Assembly (NCBI GenBank): GCA_044221445.1
Contig: JBGAPF010000001.1
Coordinates: forward strand, 310,001 to 374,000
Reading direction: 5' to 3'
DNA: 64,000 nucleotides
Source of the DNA: JBDHTS01 sp044221445
Lineage (GTDB): Bacteria > Pseudomonadota > Alphaproteobacteria > Micavibrionales > Micavibrionaceae
Below are positions 1 through 8,842 of the stretch, piece by piece. Within the stretch, counting starts at the first letter, position 1. Each line of letters begins with the position of its first letter. A program made the position numbers and the translations under genes. A model generated the notes under the pieces. It searched no databases, was not told where the DNA came from, and saw only the letters and a list, made by a program, of their open reading frames with translations.

Positions 1-342
1 CAGGTCCTCTTTATCCGCAAAGCCATTCATAATGATGATGGATCCCGCCTCTGGGGCTTCCAAATCTGTATAAGTTACCGCGACCTTTGTAAGGTCGCCC
101 TCCTTCAGATTTTCGACAATACGTTTGGCAATCTTGTCCGCATCAGCTTCCGGGAAACCGGCGTTTACAAGATGCCTCTTGAAACTCTCCTGCCGTTCTG
201 GCGGCGGTACCTTCTCGCCGGGCGAGGAAAGTTCAGCGCCACTGATAATGACGACAGGGGGATAAGCATCGCCTTCAAGGAAATCCAGCACAGGAAACTT
301 CGCCCGCACGGCATTGGATACGGTGATGCCTAGATTACTCAT
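1..342 (-). CDS. Hypothetical protein, C-terminus beyond window edge
   Basis: An open frame starts at ATG (340-342) and runs without a stop to the left edge, so at least 114 residues are present and the C-terminus is missing. The protein begins MSNLGITVSNAVRAKF and contains a Pro/Glu-rich stretch followed by a helical segment (SFKRHLVNAGFPEADADKI). I see no signal peptide and recognise no family. It lies only 26 bp downstream of the murC stop on the same strand and may be read from the same transcript. This position is normally held by murB in related bacteria, but nothing here resembles MurB. Confidence 0.6.
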   Translation of the reverse strand, partial: MSNLGITVSNAVRAKFPVLDFLEGDAYPPVVIISGAELSSPGEKVPPPERQESFKRHLVNAGFPEADADKIAKRIVENLKEGDLTKVAVTYTDLEAPEAGSIIIMNGFADKEDL

Positions 343-368
343 GCAATTATTTTATATTTTTACATAAA

Positions 369-1826
369 TCAATTACAAGCTTTTTTATTCTGTTGTGTTT
401 CTCGTTGCAGGAACTTCACCTGTTCCGGCAGGGCATAGGCCCATTTTGTTACATCCCCTGCCCCCAGGCAGATTACGAAATCGCCGGGCCGCGCCAGGTC
501 CACGATCATGGTGGCTAAATCCTCCGTCCGGCTCAGTTCCTGGACATCCTTGTGACCGTGCCTGCGAATGCCTTCCGCCAGATGCGCCTTGTCCGCGCCT
601 TCTATTTCTTCTTCTCCCGCCGCGTAGACGTCGGCGACGATGACGGCGTCCGCGTCGTTGAAGCAGGTGCAGAACTGGTCGAACAGGCTGGAAAGCCTTG
701 AATACCTGTGCGGCTGCATCACCGCGATGACGCGGCCTTCCGTTCCCTCCACGACTGACCGCGCGGCTTTCAGGACGGCGGCGATCTCCACCGGATGGTG
801 GCCGTAATCGTCAATCACGGTAATGCCGCCCGCCTCGCCCGTTTTGGTGAAGCGGCGCTTCACCCCGCCGAATCCGGCCAGGGCGCCCTTCATCAGCGGC
901 ACGGGCATTTTCATTTCCTGCGCGATGGCGAGGGCGGCCAGCGAGTTTTGCACGTTATGCTGGCCCGGCATCGGCAGGCGCACGTCCTTCAGGGTCAGGT
1001 CGTGGCTGTCATAGGAAATCACCACGTCATACGTGCTGCCGCCCGCATCGGCGCGGATGTTGACGGCCCGCACGTCGGCCTGCGGATTCAGGCCATAGGT
1101 GACGATCCGCCTGTCCTGAATCTGTGACACCAGCGCCTGCACCTCCGGGTGGTCGGTGCACATCACTGCGAAGCCGTAAAACGGGATATTCTCGACATAC
1201 TGGCGGTACGCCTGGCGCACCTCGTCGAAGCTGCCGTAATGGTCCATATGCTCGGGGTCGATATTGGTGACGACGGCGACCGTCGCGGGCAGGCGGGTAA
1301 ACGTCCCATCGCTCTCGTCCGCCTCCACCACCATCCAGTCGCTCTGGCCGAACCTTGTGTTGGTGCCGTATTTGTTGACGATGCCGCCGTTGATGACGGT
1401 CGGGTCAAACCCGCCCTCCTCCAGCATCGCGCCGATCATGGTGGTGGTGGTGGTCTTCCCGTGCGTGCCGCCGATGGCGACCGCCCATTTCAGGCGCATC
1501 AGCTCCGCCAGCATCTCCGCCCGCCGCACGACCGGCAGCTTCAGCGCCCGCGCTTCCTGCAGTTCAGGGTTGCCGGGCCTGATGGCGGAGGACACGACCA
1601 CGACGTTGACCGGCTTGCCTCCGGCGTCGTTCAGGTTTTCGGCCTTATGCCCGATATGGACGAAAATGCCCTTGGCCTTGAGCCGCTGGACGTTGGCGCT
1701 CTCGGCGATATCCGACCCCTGGACGGTATAGCCCATCGTGTGCAGGATCTCGGCGATCCCGCTCATCCCTATCCCGCCGATGCCGACGAAATGCAGGGTG
1801 CCGATATCAAGGGGCATGAAGCGCAT
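369..1826 (-). CDS. murC: UDP-N-acetylmuramate--L-alanine ligase
   Basis: Cytoplasmic Mur ligase that adds L-alanine to UDP-MurNAc in an ATP-dependent reaction, the first step of peptide-stem synthesis. The 485-residue length fits the family. Near the N-terminus is the Rossmann-type FVGIGGIGMSGIAE segment, and the ATP loop GTHGKTTTT lies at about residues 120-128. The central region carries NIDPEHMDHYG, and the C-terminal ligase domain contains DDYGHHPVEI and MQPHRYSR. The start at 1826 is supported by an AAAGGA site 7 nt upstream; a second in-frame ATG lies three codons later. murG ends 54 bp upstream, and this is the last recognisable gene of the cell-wall cluster here. Confidence 0.97.
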   Translation of the reverse strand: MRFMPLDIGTLHFVGIGGIGMSGIAEILHTMGYTVQGSDIAESANVQRLKAKGIFVHIGHKAENLNDAGGKPVNVVVVSSAIRPGNPELQEARALKLPVVRRAEMLAELMRLKWAVAIGGTHGKTTTTTMIGAMLEEGGFDPTVINGGIVNKYGTNTRFGQSDWMVVEADESDGTFTRLPATVAVVTNIDPEHMDHYGSFDEVRQAYRQYVENIPFYGFAVMCTDHPEVQALVSQIQDRRIVTYGLNPQADVRAVNIRADAGGSTYDVVISYDSHDLTLKDVRLPMPGQHNVQNSLAALAIAQEMKMPVPLMKGALAGFGGVKRRFTKTGEAGGITVIDDYGHHPVEIAAVLKAARSVVEGTEGRVIAVMQPHRYSRLSSLFDQFCTCFNDADAVIVADVYAAGEEEIEGADKAHLAEGIRRHGHKDVQELSRTEDLATMIVDLARPGDFVICLGAGDVTKWAYALPEQVKFLQRETQQNKKACN

Positions 1827-1880
1827 GATATGTCCTTTGCTTCTTCTTAGACAAAAGAGGATAAAGACGCAAATTTCGCG

Positions 1881-3035
1881 TTATGAATCCCGCATATACG
1901 ACAGGTCCACGCCCTGATTCTCTTCCTTGTCCCACCCGCTGGCGAGCGCCGTGACGAGGTTGCCGAGCCGCCGTGCCGCGTCCGGGCGGCCGCAGCTGCG
2001 CGCCGCTTCCGCCGCGCGGAACAAGGTCTGCGGGCTTTGCAGGAAGGTCTCGATGCGGGCCAGGAGCGCCTCCTCGGTGAAGCCGTTCTGGGTCATCACC
2101 CACGCGCCCCCGGCGTCGGCGATGGCGTCGGCGTTCATTTTCTGCTGCTGGTCGCCGTGATAGGGCGCGGGCACGAAAATCGCCGGTCGGCCCGCCGCCG
2201 CGATCTCTGCCACGGTCGACGCGCCGGAGCGGCAGATCACCAGGTGGCACTGCGACAGGATGTCCGGCACGTCGTTGAAGAAACTGTCGAGCCGGGCCTT
2301 GATCCCCGCCCGGCTATAGGCGGCGCGGACGTCTTCCAGGTCTTCCGGCCTGCATTGCTGCGCGACGTCCAGGCGGTTGCGGTGGGCGGAGGACAGCCGG
2401 GCCAGCGCTTTCGGCACGATCTCGGCCAGCACATGCGCGCCGAGCGACCCGCCCATCACGAACAACCGCAAAGGCCCGTCAGGCTGCAGGATCGGATAGG
2501 GCCGCGTGCAGAGGGCGGCGATCTCTTCGCGCACCGGGTTTCCCGTCACGACGATCTTGGCGGCGTCGGCGTCGCTGACGCCCTCGACATGGGAAATCGA
2601 CAGGGCGATTCGGTCGGCCCGGGGGGCCAAGAAGACATTGGCGCGGCCCAGTATGGCGTTCTGCTCATGGATGACGGTCGGGATGCCCGCGCGCTGCGCC
2701 GCGTAAATGGCCGGCACGGACGGATAGCCGCCGAACCCGACGACCAGCGCGGGCCTGTGTTTTTTCAGCAGCGTGCGGGCCTGCATAATGCCCAGGCCCA
2801 GCTTGCTCATGCCCTGAATCTTGCCGACGATGCCCGCGCCCAGCGTCCCGGCATTGATGACGTGGACGGCGATATCGCCGAAGATATGCCGGAACTTCGC
2901 GCCCCGCACGTCCGTCACCAGTTCGACCTGGAAACCGCGCGACAGGAGGTCGCGGCTCAGCGCCGCCGCCGGGTACATATGCCCGCCTGTGCCGCCCGCG
3001 CTTAAAAGGATCAGTCTTGAAGAAGGAATCGACAT
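1881..3035 (-). CDS. murG: Undecaprenyldiphospho-muramoylpentapeptide beta-N-acetylglucosaminyltransferase
   Basis: Membrane-associated GT28 glycosyltransferase that transfers GlcNAc from UDP-GlcNAc to lipid I, making lipid II. The 384 residues show the N-terminal glycine loop GGTGGHMYPA (about 14-23), the HEQNAILGRAN motif, the second glycine-rich loop MGGSLGA and the C-terminal donor-binding segment CRSGASTVAEIAAAGRP. An AGGA-type ribosome site precedes the ATG. It lies 13 bp downstream of ftsW, so the flippase-class protein and the lipid II synthase are co-transcribed. The C-terminal tail (GWDKEENQGVDLSYMRDS) is longer than the catalytic core needs and is probably variable. Confidence 0.97.
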   Translation of the reverse strand: MSIPSSRLILLSAGGTGGHMYPAAALSRDLLSRGFQVELVTDVRGAKFRHIFGDIAVHVINAGTLGAGIVGKIQGMSKLGLGIMQARTLLKKHRPALVVGFGGYPSVPAIYAAQRAGIPTVIHEQNAILGRANVFLAPRADRIALSISHVEGVSDADAAKIVVTGNPVREEIAALCTRPYPILQPDGPLRLFVMGGSLGAHVLAEIVPKALARLSSAHRNRLDVAQQCRPEDLEDVRAAYSRAGIKARLDSFFNDVPDILSQCHLVICRSGASTVAEIAAAGRPAIFVPAPYHGDQQQKMNADAIADAGGAWVMTQNGFTEEALLARIETFLQSPQTLFRAAEAARSCGRPDAARRLGNLVTALASGWDKEENQGVDLSYMRDS

Positions 3036-3048
3036 GGAAGTCCTATCA

Positions 3049-4224
3049 TTACACAGAATTCTGGGCGCCGCGACGGTTAAAACGGCTGCCCCTGGCGATG
3101 CCCGTCTGCGCCTGCCGCCGCGTCAGCGCCAGGATGATGCCCATCGCAAACCCGACCGCGATCAGCGACGACCCGCCATAGCTGATGAACGGCAGGGTCA
3201 TGCCCTTGGCCGGCAGGAGATGGACGCTCGACCCCATGTTGATGAAGGCCTGCAGGCCGAACATCGTCAGCAGCCCGCCCGCCGCCAGCACCACGAACAT
3301 GTCGTTCGAATCCATCGCCTTGTTTAGGCCGCGCATGATGATGAAGCCGTATAGCCCCACCAGCAGGCAGGCGAACAGTCCGAACTCTTCCCCCGCCACC
3401 GCGAACACGAAATCCGCGTGCGCGTCGGGCAGGCCCAGCTTGACCTCCCCCTGCCCCGGCCCGGTGCCGAAGATGCCGCCATGCCGGAACGCGTCCAGCG
3501 CCTTGTCCACCTGGTAGGTATCGCCGCTGTCCGGATGCAGGAACCGCTCGATGCGGTCGTGGACGTGGGGCAGCAGCAGATACGCCATGCCTACCCCCGC
3601 AGCGCCCAGCACGAACAGGCTGCCGACCCACAGCCACGGGAGGCCGGCCAGAAACAGTTCCGCCGCGAACATGCAGGACAGCACGAAGGCCATTCCGAAA
3701 TCCGGCTGCGCGATGAGCAGCAGCAGCAGGATGCCGAACAATCCGCCCGCCAGCTGATAAGCCGGGAAACGCTGCGACGGATGATCCTTCTTCCGCGCGA
3801 TCAGCCATGCGGCGGCGACGGCGAAACAGGGTTTGGCGAATTCGCTCGGCTGGAACGAGAAAAAGAACAGATCGATCCAGCGTCGCGCGCCCTTGATCTC
3901 CTCCCCGATGAACAGCACCGCGATCATCGCGCCGATGCAGCCGATCAGGACGATGCCGCAGGTGCGCCAGATGTTGCGCGGCGACAGCATCGACATACCG
4001 ATCATGCAGACGATCGAAGGAATAAGAAAAATCATATGCTTGCGGATGAACATGTATGTATCGTGCGAACGGCTGACCCGCTCCGCGACCGACGGGCTGG
4101 CGCTTGTCACCAGCATGATGCCGATAATGATCAGCGCGGCGGCGGCGGCCAGCAGCCCCCGGTCGACCGTCCACCACCATTTCCCGAAGACCGAGCGGTC
4201 GGTGCGTGAAAACAGCGCCGTCAT
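3049..4224 (-). CDS. ftsW: SEDS-family peptidoglycan polymerase/division protein FtsW
   Basis: Polytopic inner-membrane SEDS protein that polymerises lipid II at the septum together with FtsI. The 391 residues contain about ten hydrophobic segments. Visible SEDS signatures are GARRWIDLFFFSFQPSEFAKP, the loop GTGPGQGEVKLGLPDAHADF, and the C-terminal MTLPFISYGGSSLIAVGFAMG. The ATG overlaps the murD stop by four bases (ATGA), indicating translational coupling. Its place between murD and murG is the classical cluster order and supports FtsW rather than RodA. Confidence 0.96.
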   Translation of the reverse strand: MTALFSRTDRSVFGKWWWTVDRGLLAAAAALIIIGIMLVTSASPSVAERVSRSHDTYMFIRKHMIFLIPSIVCMIGMSMLSPRNIWRTCGIVLIGCIGAMIAVLFIGEEIKGARRWIDLFFFSFQPSEFAKPCFAVAAAWLIARKKDHPSQRFPAYQLAGGLFGILLLLLIAQPDFGMAFVLSCMFAAELFLAGLPWLWVGSLFVLGAAGVGMAYLLLPHVHDRIERFLHPDSGDTYQVDKALDAFRHGGIFGTGPGQGEVKLGLPDAHADFVFAVAGEEFGLFACLLVGLYGFIIMRGLNKAMDSNDMFVVLAAGGLLTMFGLQAFINMGSSVHLLPAKGMTLPFISYGGSSLIAVGFAMGIILALTRRQAQTGIARGSRFNRRGAQNSV

Positions 4225-5621
4225 ACGCCCTCCTCCGCCAGAGCCTCGACCAGCCCGGTAAACACGTCGCCGCGCTCGCCGAAATTGGTGAACTGGTCAT
4301 AGGAAGCGCAGGCGGGCGACAGCAGGACGGTGCCCGTCCCGCCGGGTTGCCCCCGGTCGGCCTGGGCCAGATGATGCGCCTCCGCGACGGCGCGGTCGAG
4401 CGTCCGGCTCATGCTGTACGACACGCCCCGCTTATCGAGCCATTGTGCGAAGTCGTCCGCCGCCTCGCCGATCAGGAACGCCTGCCGCACCCGGTCCATA
4501 TACCCGTCCAGCCCGTCCAGCCCGCCTTCCTTGGGTTTGCCGCCGACGATCCAGTAGATGGTGCGGTAACAGTCGAGGGCACGCGCCGTCGCGTCGGCGT
4601 TTGTCGCTTTTGAATCATTAACATAGGCGACGCCGTTTATAATGCGCACGAGAAACTGGCGGTGGCGTAGTCCCGGAAACGTCTTCATCGCGTCGTAGAT
4701 CGACTCGGGCTCGCGTTCCAGCAGCCGCGCCACGGCATACGCCGCCGCCGCATTCTGATGGTTATGAACACCGGGCAGCGAGGACACGTTGAGGCGGAAG
4801 ACTTCTTTCGCCGCCCCGAACATGGAATCGAACACGCCGCCGTCCTGGACATGGACGCCGCCTTCTGCTTTGGTCTTGACGGACAGTGGATAGACGGCGC
4901 GGTCGCCCGACGCCTTAACGGTCGCCATCATCGCCTTCGACGGTTCGTCGTCGATGCCGATTACCGCCTCGCCATGGCCGCGAAAGATGCGCAGTTTCGA
5001 CGCCGCGTATTCCTCCATCGTATTGTGCCGGTCCATATGGTCGGGCGTCAGGTTCAGGTGGACGGCGATATGCGGCGTGAAGCTGGGGCACAGATCGAGC
5101 TGAAAAGATGAAAGCTCCAGCACGAACGCCCCGCCTTCCGGCGGCAGATCGAGGCCGAGCGCCGCGTTACCTATATTTCCCCCCACCGCCGCGGGAATGC
5201 CGCAGGCGTTCAGGATGTGACCGGTCAGGGCCGTCGTGGTCGATTTTCCGTTCGTGCCGGTGATGCCGATCGTCGTGCGTCCGTGATTGCAGCGGTGGAG
5301 AATTTCCAGATCGCATATGATTTCGATCCCGGCTTCTTTCGCTTTCAGGACCACGGGATGGGGTTCGGGGTACCGCAGCGGTATGCCGGGCGCCAGGACA
5401 AGACAGGAATAACGGGAAAAATCCTCCTGCAGGAACCCGGGCGGCGTTTCCGCGCCGAGGTCCCGCGCACCCTGCAGTTTTTCCGGATTGTCGTCGCCCG
5501 CGGCAACGGTCGCCCCCGCGGCTTTCAGCGACGCGATCGCGGCAAGGTTCGAAATCCCGAGGCCGTAAACCGCCACGGCCTTGCCCTGCAGCGTCGCGGT
5601 GAATGACGATACATTAATCAT
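4221..5621 (-). CDS. murD: UDP-N-acetylmuramoylalanine--D-glutamate ligase
   Basis: Cytoplasmic Mur ligase adding D-glutamate to UDP-MurNAc-L-Ala. The 466 residues show an N-terminal Rossmann-like domain (AVYGLGISNLAAIASLKAAG), the ATP loop GITGTNGKST at about residues 119-128, LNLTPDHMDRH, and the C-terminal LSPACASYDQFTNFGERGDVF block typical of MurD. The start ATG at 5619-5621 lies only a few bases downstream of a palindromic repeat, whose outer arm supplies the only SD-like purine stretch (GGGATGACGA). The stop overlaps ftsW by 4 bp. Confidence 0.97.
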   Translation of the reverse strand: MINVSSFTATLQGKAVAVYGLGISNLAAIASLKAAGATVAAGDDNPEKLQGARDLGAETPPGFLQEDFSRYSCLVLAPGIPLRYPEPHPVVLKAKEAGIEIICDLEILHRCNHGRTTIGITGTNGKSTTTALTGHILNACGIPAAVGGNIGNAALGLDLPPEGGAFVLELSSFQLDLCPSFTPHIAVHLNLTPDHMDRHNTMEEYAASKLRIFRGHGEAVIGIDDEPSKAMMATVKASGDRAVYPLSVKTKAEGGVHVQDGGVFDSMFGAAKEVFRLNVSSLPGVHNHQNAAAAYAVARLLEREPESIYDAMKTFPGLRHRQFLVRIINGVAYVNDSKATNADATARALDCYRTIYWIVGGKPKEGGLDGLDGYMDRVRQAFLIGEAADDFAQWLDKRGVSYSMSRTLDRAVAEAHHLAQADRGQPGGTGTVLLSPACASYDQFTNFGERGDVFTGLVEALAEEGV

Positions 5622-5626
5622 ATGTC

Positions 5627-5731
5627 GTCATCCCGGCTAAAGCCGGGATCCCTGCACTGTCTGTCTCGCTTTCAGACAGCTGTTCCCGGATGTCGCACCA
5701 TCGCATGGGTCCCGGCTTTAGCCGGGATGAA
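5627..5731. repeat. Palindromic interspersed element between NUDIX gene and murD
   Basis: Two arms at 5628-5651 and 5708-5730 are near-perfect reverse complements of one another. Each arm is itself a short palindrome (CCCGGCTAAAGCCGGG). Inside lies a small hairpin with CTGTCT (5661-5666) and AGACAG (5674-5679). The layout of a TCATCCCG outer arm, a CTGTCTCGCT core and an inverted arm is shared with the elements near 34.1 and 35.2 kb, so this is probably one dispersed, REPIN-like family. The element ends only about 6 bp before the murD start codon on the minus strand. Confidence 0.8.
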
Positions 5732-5765
5732 GATGGAGAAGTTTTGTGAAGCTGCTTTTTCAAAG

Positions 5766-6239
5766 TTAACCCAATAATTTCCTACGCCTGCATTCCAGCA
5801 GCATCCAGCGAGCATAATCCATGATTTTCGGATGCGCCAGTGCGCCTTCGATCCGGTCGTAATAGACCGCTTCGCATTCATAACAACCCGTGACGCTGCC
5901 GCGTTTGTCATGCCAGAAATGGGTGTGGACGATTTCGGTATGGCCTGTCATGGCTTCGGTCAGCGCATCCAGAGTGATGACGTCTTCCGGTGGCACGTCC
6001 GCGCCCAGTTCTTCTTTCAATTCCCTTACAAGCGCCTGCAAAGGCGTTTCACCGGGCTCGATATGGCCGCCGAAAGCCGTAAGGCATCCGGCGGACCGTC
6101 CCCAGTTCGATGGCCGCTGTTGCATCAGGATTTTATTGTCATGCGTCAGGACGATGCAATCGGCGACATGACATTTAAAGGCTTTTTCATCGATAGCCGT
6201 CAGGTCTATGCGACGTATGAGGTCGGTATCGCCTGTCAT
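5766..6239 (-). CDS. NUDIX hydrolase inside the cell-wall cluster
   Basis: A 157-residue NUDIX hydrolase of unknown substrate. The full Nudix box fits G-x5-E-x7-REUxEExGU, visible as GHIEPGE followed by RELKEELGA. Upstream sequence reads VADCIVLTHDNKILMQQRP, the usual first strand of the fold. The start ATG (6237-6239) overlaps the mraY stop (6236-6238) as ATGA, so it is translationally coupled to mraY and read before murD. A longer open frame extends upstream but lies antisense-free inside mraY and is not coding. NUDIX enzymes are not part of the standard cluster; a house-cleaning role on nucleotide-sugar or nucleotide substrates is only inference. Confidence 0.88.
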   Translation of the reverse strand: MTGDTDLIRRIDLTAIDEKAFKCHVADCIVLTHDNKILMQQRPSNWGRSAGCLTAFGGHIEPGETPLQALVRELKEELGADVPPEDVITLDALTEAMTGHTEIVHTHFWHDKRGSVTGCYECEAVYYDRIEGALAHPKIMDYARWMLLECRRRKLLG

Positions 6240-7321
6240 CTCAACTTCAAAGTCGATAATCCGATCAGCGCCAGGATCACGGCGATGATCCAGAACCTGA
6301 TGACGATCGTTGGTTCCGACCATCCCTTCTTTTCGTAGTGATGGTGCAGGGGCGCCATGGCGAAGACGCGCTTGCCGGTCAGCTTGAACGACGCCACCTG
6401 GACGATCACGGAAACCGTCTCCAGCACGAACAGGCCGCCGATCACCGCCAGCACCAGTTCGTGTTTCGTTATGACCGCCATCGCGCCCAGCACGCCGCCC
6501 ATGGCCAGCGATCCGGTATCGCCCATGAACACCATCGCGGGCGGCGCGTTGAACCACAGGAAACCCATCGCCGCGCCGACCAGCGCCCCGCACAATATCG
6601 CCAGTTCGCCCGTTCCCGGCACGTTGGGAATATGCAGATAGGTGGCATAGACGGCGTTGCCGACCAGATAGGCGATCAGCCCGAAACAGGCGGCGGCGAT
6701 CGCCACCGGCACGGTCGCGAGGCCGTCGAGCCCGTCGGTCAGGTTGACGGCATTGGACGCCCCTACCATCACGATCATAGCCCACGGGACGAAGAACCAG
6801 GACAGGTTTAAAAACAAGGACTTGAAAAATGGAATGGCAACGGACGTTGCGATGGAATCCGGCAAGCCGTGCATGATGCCGATGGTCGCGACAAGGGCCA
6901 CGCCGCATTGCCCTGCCAGCTTAAGTTTACCGGGCAACCCCTTGGAATTCTTTTTGGTAAGCTTTAGGTAGTCGTCGCCAAAACCGATCAGTCCGTACCC
7001 GACCATGACCAGAAGCGCATACCAGACGAACTGGTTGGTCAGGTCGGCCCAGAGCAGGGTCGAGACCGTCACGGAAATCAGGATCATCAGCCCGCCCATC
7101 GTCGGCGTCCCGGCCTTTTTTAAATGAGTCTCTTCCAGATATTCCCGAATATTGGTCGCGCTGCCCTGTTTCGATTTCAGCCACCGGATCATGGGCTTGC
7201 CCATGCACAAACACAGGACCAGCGCCGTCATGATCGCGCACCCGGTACGAAACGTTATGTATCGAAATAGATTAAAAAGGATAAAGTGGTCGGCCAGCGG
7301 GGCGAGAAGATTATACAGCAT
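6236..7321 (-). CDS. mraY: Phospho-N-acetylmuramoyl-pentapeptide-transferase
   Basis: Integral membrane enzyme that transfers phospho-MurNAc-pentapeptide from UDP to undecaprenyl phosphate, making lipid I. The 361-residue length is typical. About ten membrane segments are visible, with the family motifs KKAGTPTMGGLMIL, the DDYLK metal-site region, NLTDGLDGLA, and FMGDTGSLAMGG. The histidine-rich APLHHHYEKKGW motif lies near the C-terminus. A GGAGG site 8 nt upstream supports the start. The stop codon overlaps the NUDIX start by 4 bp. Confidence 0.97.
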   Translation of the reverse strand: MLYNLLAPLADHFILFNLFRYITFRTGCAIMTALVLCLCMGKPMIRWLKSKQGSATNIREYLEETHLKKAGTPTMGGLMILISVTVSTLLWADLTNQFVWYALLVMVGYGLIGFGDDYLKLTKKNSKGLPGKLKLAGQCGVALVATIGIMHGLPDSIATSVAIPFFKSLFLNLSWFFVPWAMIVMVGASNAVNLTDGLDGLATVPVAIAAACFGLIAYLVGNAVYATYLHIPNVPGTGELAILCGALVGAAMGFLWFNAPPAMVFMGDTGSLAMGGVLGAMAVITKHELVLAVIGGLFVLETVSVIVQVASFKLTGKRVFAMAPLHHHYEKKGWSEPTIVIRFWIIAVILALIGLSTLKLR

Positions 7322-7368
7322 CCGCTTCGCCTCCGTTCATCGTGCGATGATCCGTTGCCATCAGAAAT

Positions 7369-8829
7369 CTAAACCCCATTACCGGTCTTTTCCTTTTTCC
7401 TGCTTTTGGCGGGCAGAGCCCTTAATGCCTCCACCACGACCTGCATCCTCGGTTTCGCGCCAGGGCCCCTCGACCCCTTGACCATCACCACGTCGCCCGG
7501 CACCAGCACGGCGGGCACGATCTCGGCCAGCTTGACCGTATCGTCTTCATGGGCGCCGCGCCTGTCCTGGGGCAGGCTGTCATACAGCTTTTTCATCAGC
7601 GGCCCGGACGTGTAGACCAGTTGAACACCCGCCGCCTGCAAAGGCAAGGCCAGATCGGCGTGCAGCCGCCCGGAATCCTTACCCAGTTCGTACATATCCC
7701 CCAGCACCGCGATCCGCCGCCCGCCGCGGCCAGGGTCGATCAGCGCCAGAACTTTGAACGCCGCCTTCATCGCCTCGGGCGACGCATTATAGCTTTCGTC
7801 GATCAGCGTCACCGGGTTTTCGGGGTCGCCGATATCGATCAGTTCGCGCCTTCCCCTGCCCGCGATAGCGTCCAGCCGGGACAAAGCCTGCCCCGCCTTC
7901 TTGAGATCGCCGCCCAAAACCTTGACGGCCAGCAGGACGGACAGCGCGTTGCGGGCGATGTGCCGTCCCGGGATTTGGAGCGATAGCGCCATGTCCTCAC
8001 CCATCACATTCACTTTCAGCCGCGAACCGTTCGCCGCTTCAAGGCAATCCGTCATCCGGCAATCGGCGTCCTTATGCTCGCCGAAGGAGAGTATCTTTAT
8101 ACCTTTTGCCTGCGCCTTTACCTCAAGATATGCGAACAACTCATTGTCGCGATTGAGAAGAGCGACGCCGCCTTCTTTCATCCCGTCGAAAATTTCCGCC
8201 TTGGCGTCGGCGATGGCTTCCAAAGTCCCGAAATGTTCGAGATGCGCGGGGGCGATGGTTGTGATGATGGCGATGTCCGGCTGCACCTGCAGGGTCAGCG
8301 GGGTGATTTCGCCGCCATGGTTCATGCCGATTTCAAAGATCCCGTAATCCGTGCCCTCATGCATGCCCGCCAGGGTGAACGGCACGCCCCAGTGATTGTT
8401 GAACGACGCCTTGGCCGCATGGGTCTGGCCCAGCGCCCCGAACGCCGCCGCCAGCATTTCCTTTGTGCCGGTCTTGCCGACCGATCCTGTGACGGCGACA
8501 ATCTTCGCGCCCGTCCGCGCCCGTGCGGCGCGGCCAAGATCCTGGAGCGCCGTCAGCGTGTCGGGAATGACCAGCAGGGGCGCGTCCTGCGTCAGGCCGT
8601 CGGGAACGCGCGCAACCACCGCAGCCGCGGCCCCCCGTTTAAGAGCCTCCGCGACATAAGAGTGACCGTCGTTTTTCCCGCCTTCCAGGGCGACGAACAG
8701 GTCGCCGGGCTGCACGGAACGGCTGTCGATGGAAAGGCCGCTGGCTTTCCAGTCATGCGTGCTTTTGCCTCCCGTCGCCGCGTCGGCGTCCTGCGATGTC
8801 CAGATCGTGTTTGACGAAATATTCGTCAT
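7369..8829 (-). CDS. murF: UDP-N-acetylmuramoyl-tripeptide--D-alanyl-D-alanine ligase
   Basis: Cytoplasmic Mur ligase adding D-Ala-D-Ala to the tripeptide precursor. I chose the ATG at 8827-8829, giving 486 residues (MTNISSNTIW...), because it has an AAAGGG site and lies 13 bp after murE. A longer frame to 8940 would overlap murE by about 100 bp and adds a low-complexity Arg/Ser tail. Motifs: DSRSVQPGDLFVAL, the ATP loop TGSVGKTGTKEML (about 114-126), AKASFNNHWGVPFT, NRDNELF and DESYNASPEAMKAA. Confidence 0.96.
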   Translation of the reverse strand: MTNISSNTIWTSQDADAATGGKSTHDWKASGLSIDSRSVQPGDLFVALEGGKNDGHSYVAEALKRGAAAAVVARVPDGLTQDAPLLVIPDTLTALQDLGRAARARTGAKIVAVTGSVGKTGTKEMLAAAFGALGQTHAAKASFNNHWGVPFTLAGMHEGTDYGIFEIGMNHGGEITPLTLQVQPDIAIITTIAPAHLEHFGTLEAIADAKAEIFDGMKEGGVALLNRDNELFAYLEVKAQAKGIKILSFGEHKDADCRMTDCLEAANGSRLKVNVMGEDMALSLQIPGRHIARNALSVLLAVKVLGGDLKKAGQALSRLDAIAGRGRRELIDIGDPENPVTLIDESYNASPEAMKAAFKVLALIDPGRGGRRIAVLGDMYELGKDSGRLHADLALPLQAAGVQLVYTSGPLMKKLYDSLPQDRRGAHEDDTVKLAEIVPAVLVPGDVVMVKGSRGPGAKPRMQVVVEALRALPAKSRKKEKTGNGV

Positions 8830-8842
8830 AGATTCAGCCCTT

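Noticed and set aside
1149..1850. Plus-strand frame of 233 codons
   Set aside because: It is antisense to murC and shows a shadow composition rich in His, Arg and Asp.
5766..6908. Long form of the NUDIX gene
   Set aside because: The upstream 223 codons lie in a shifted frame within mraY and are Arg-rich; the ATGA overlap gives a better start.
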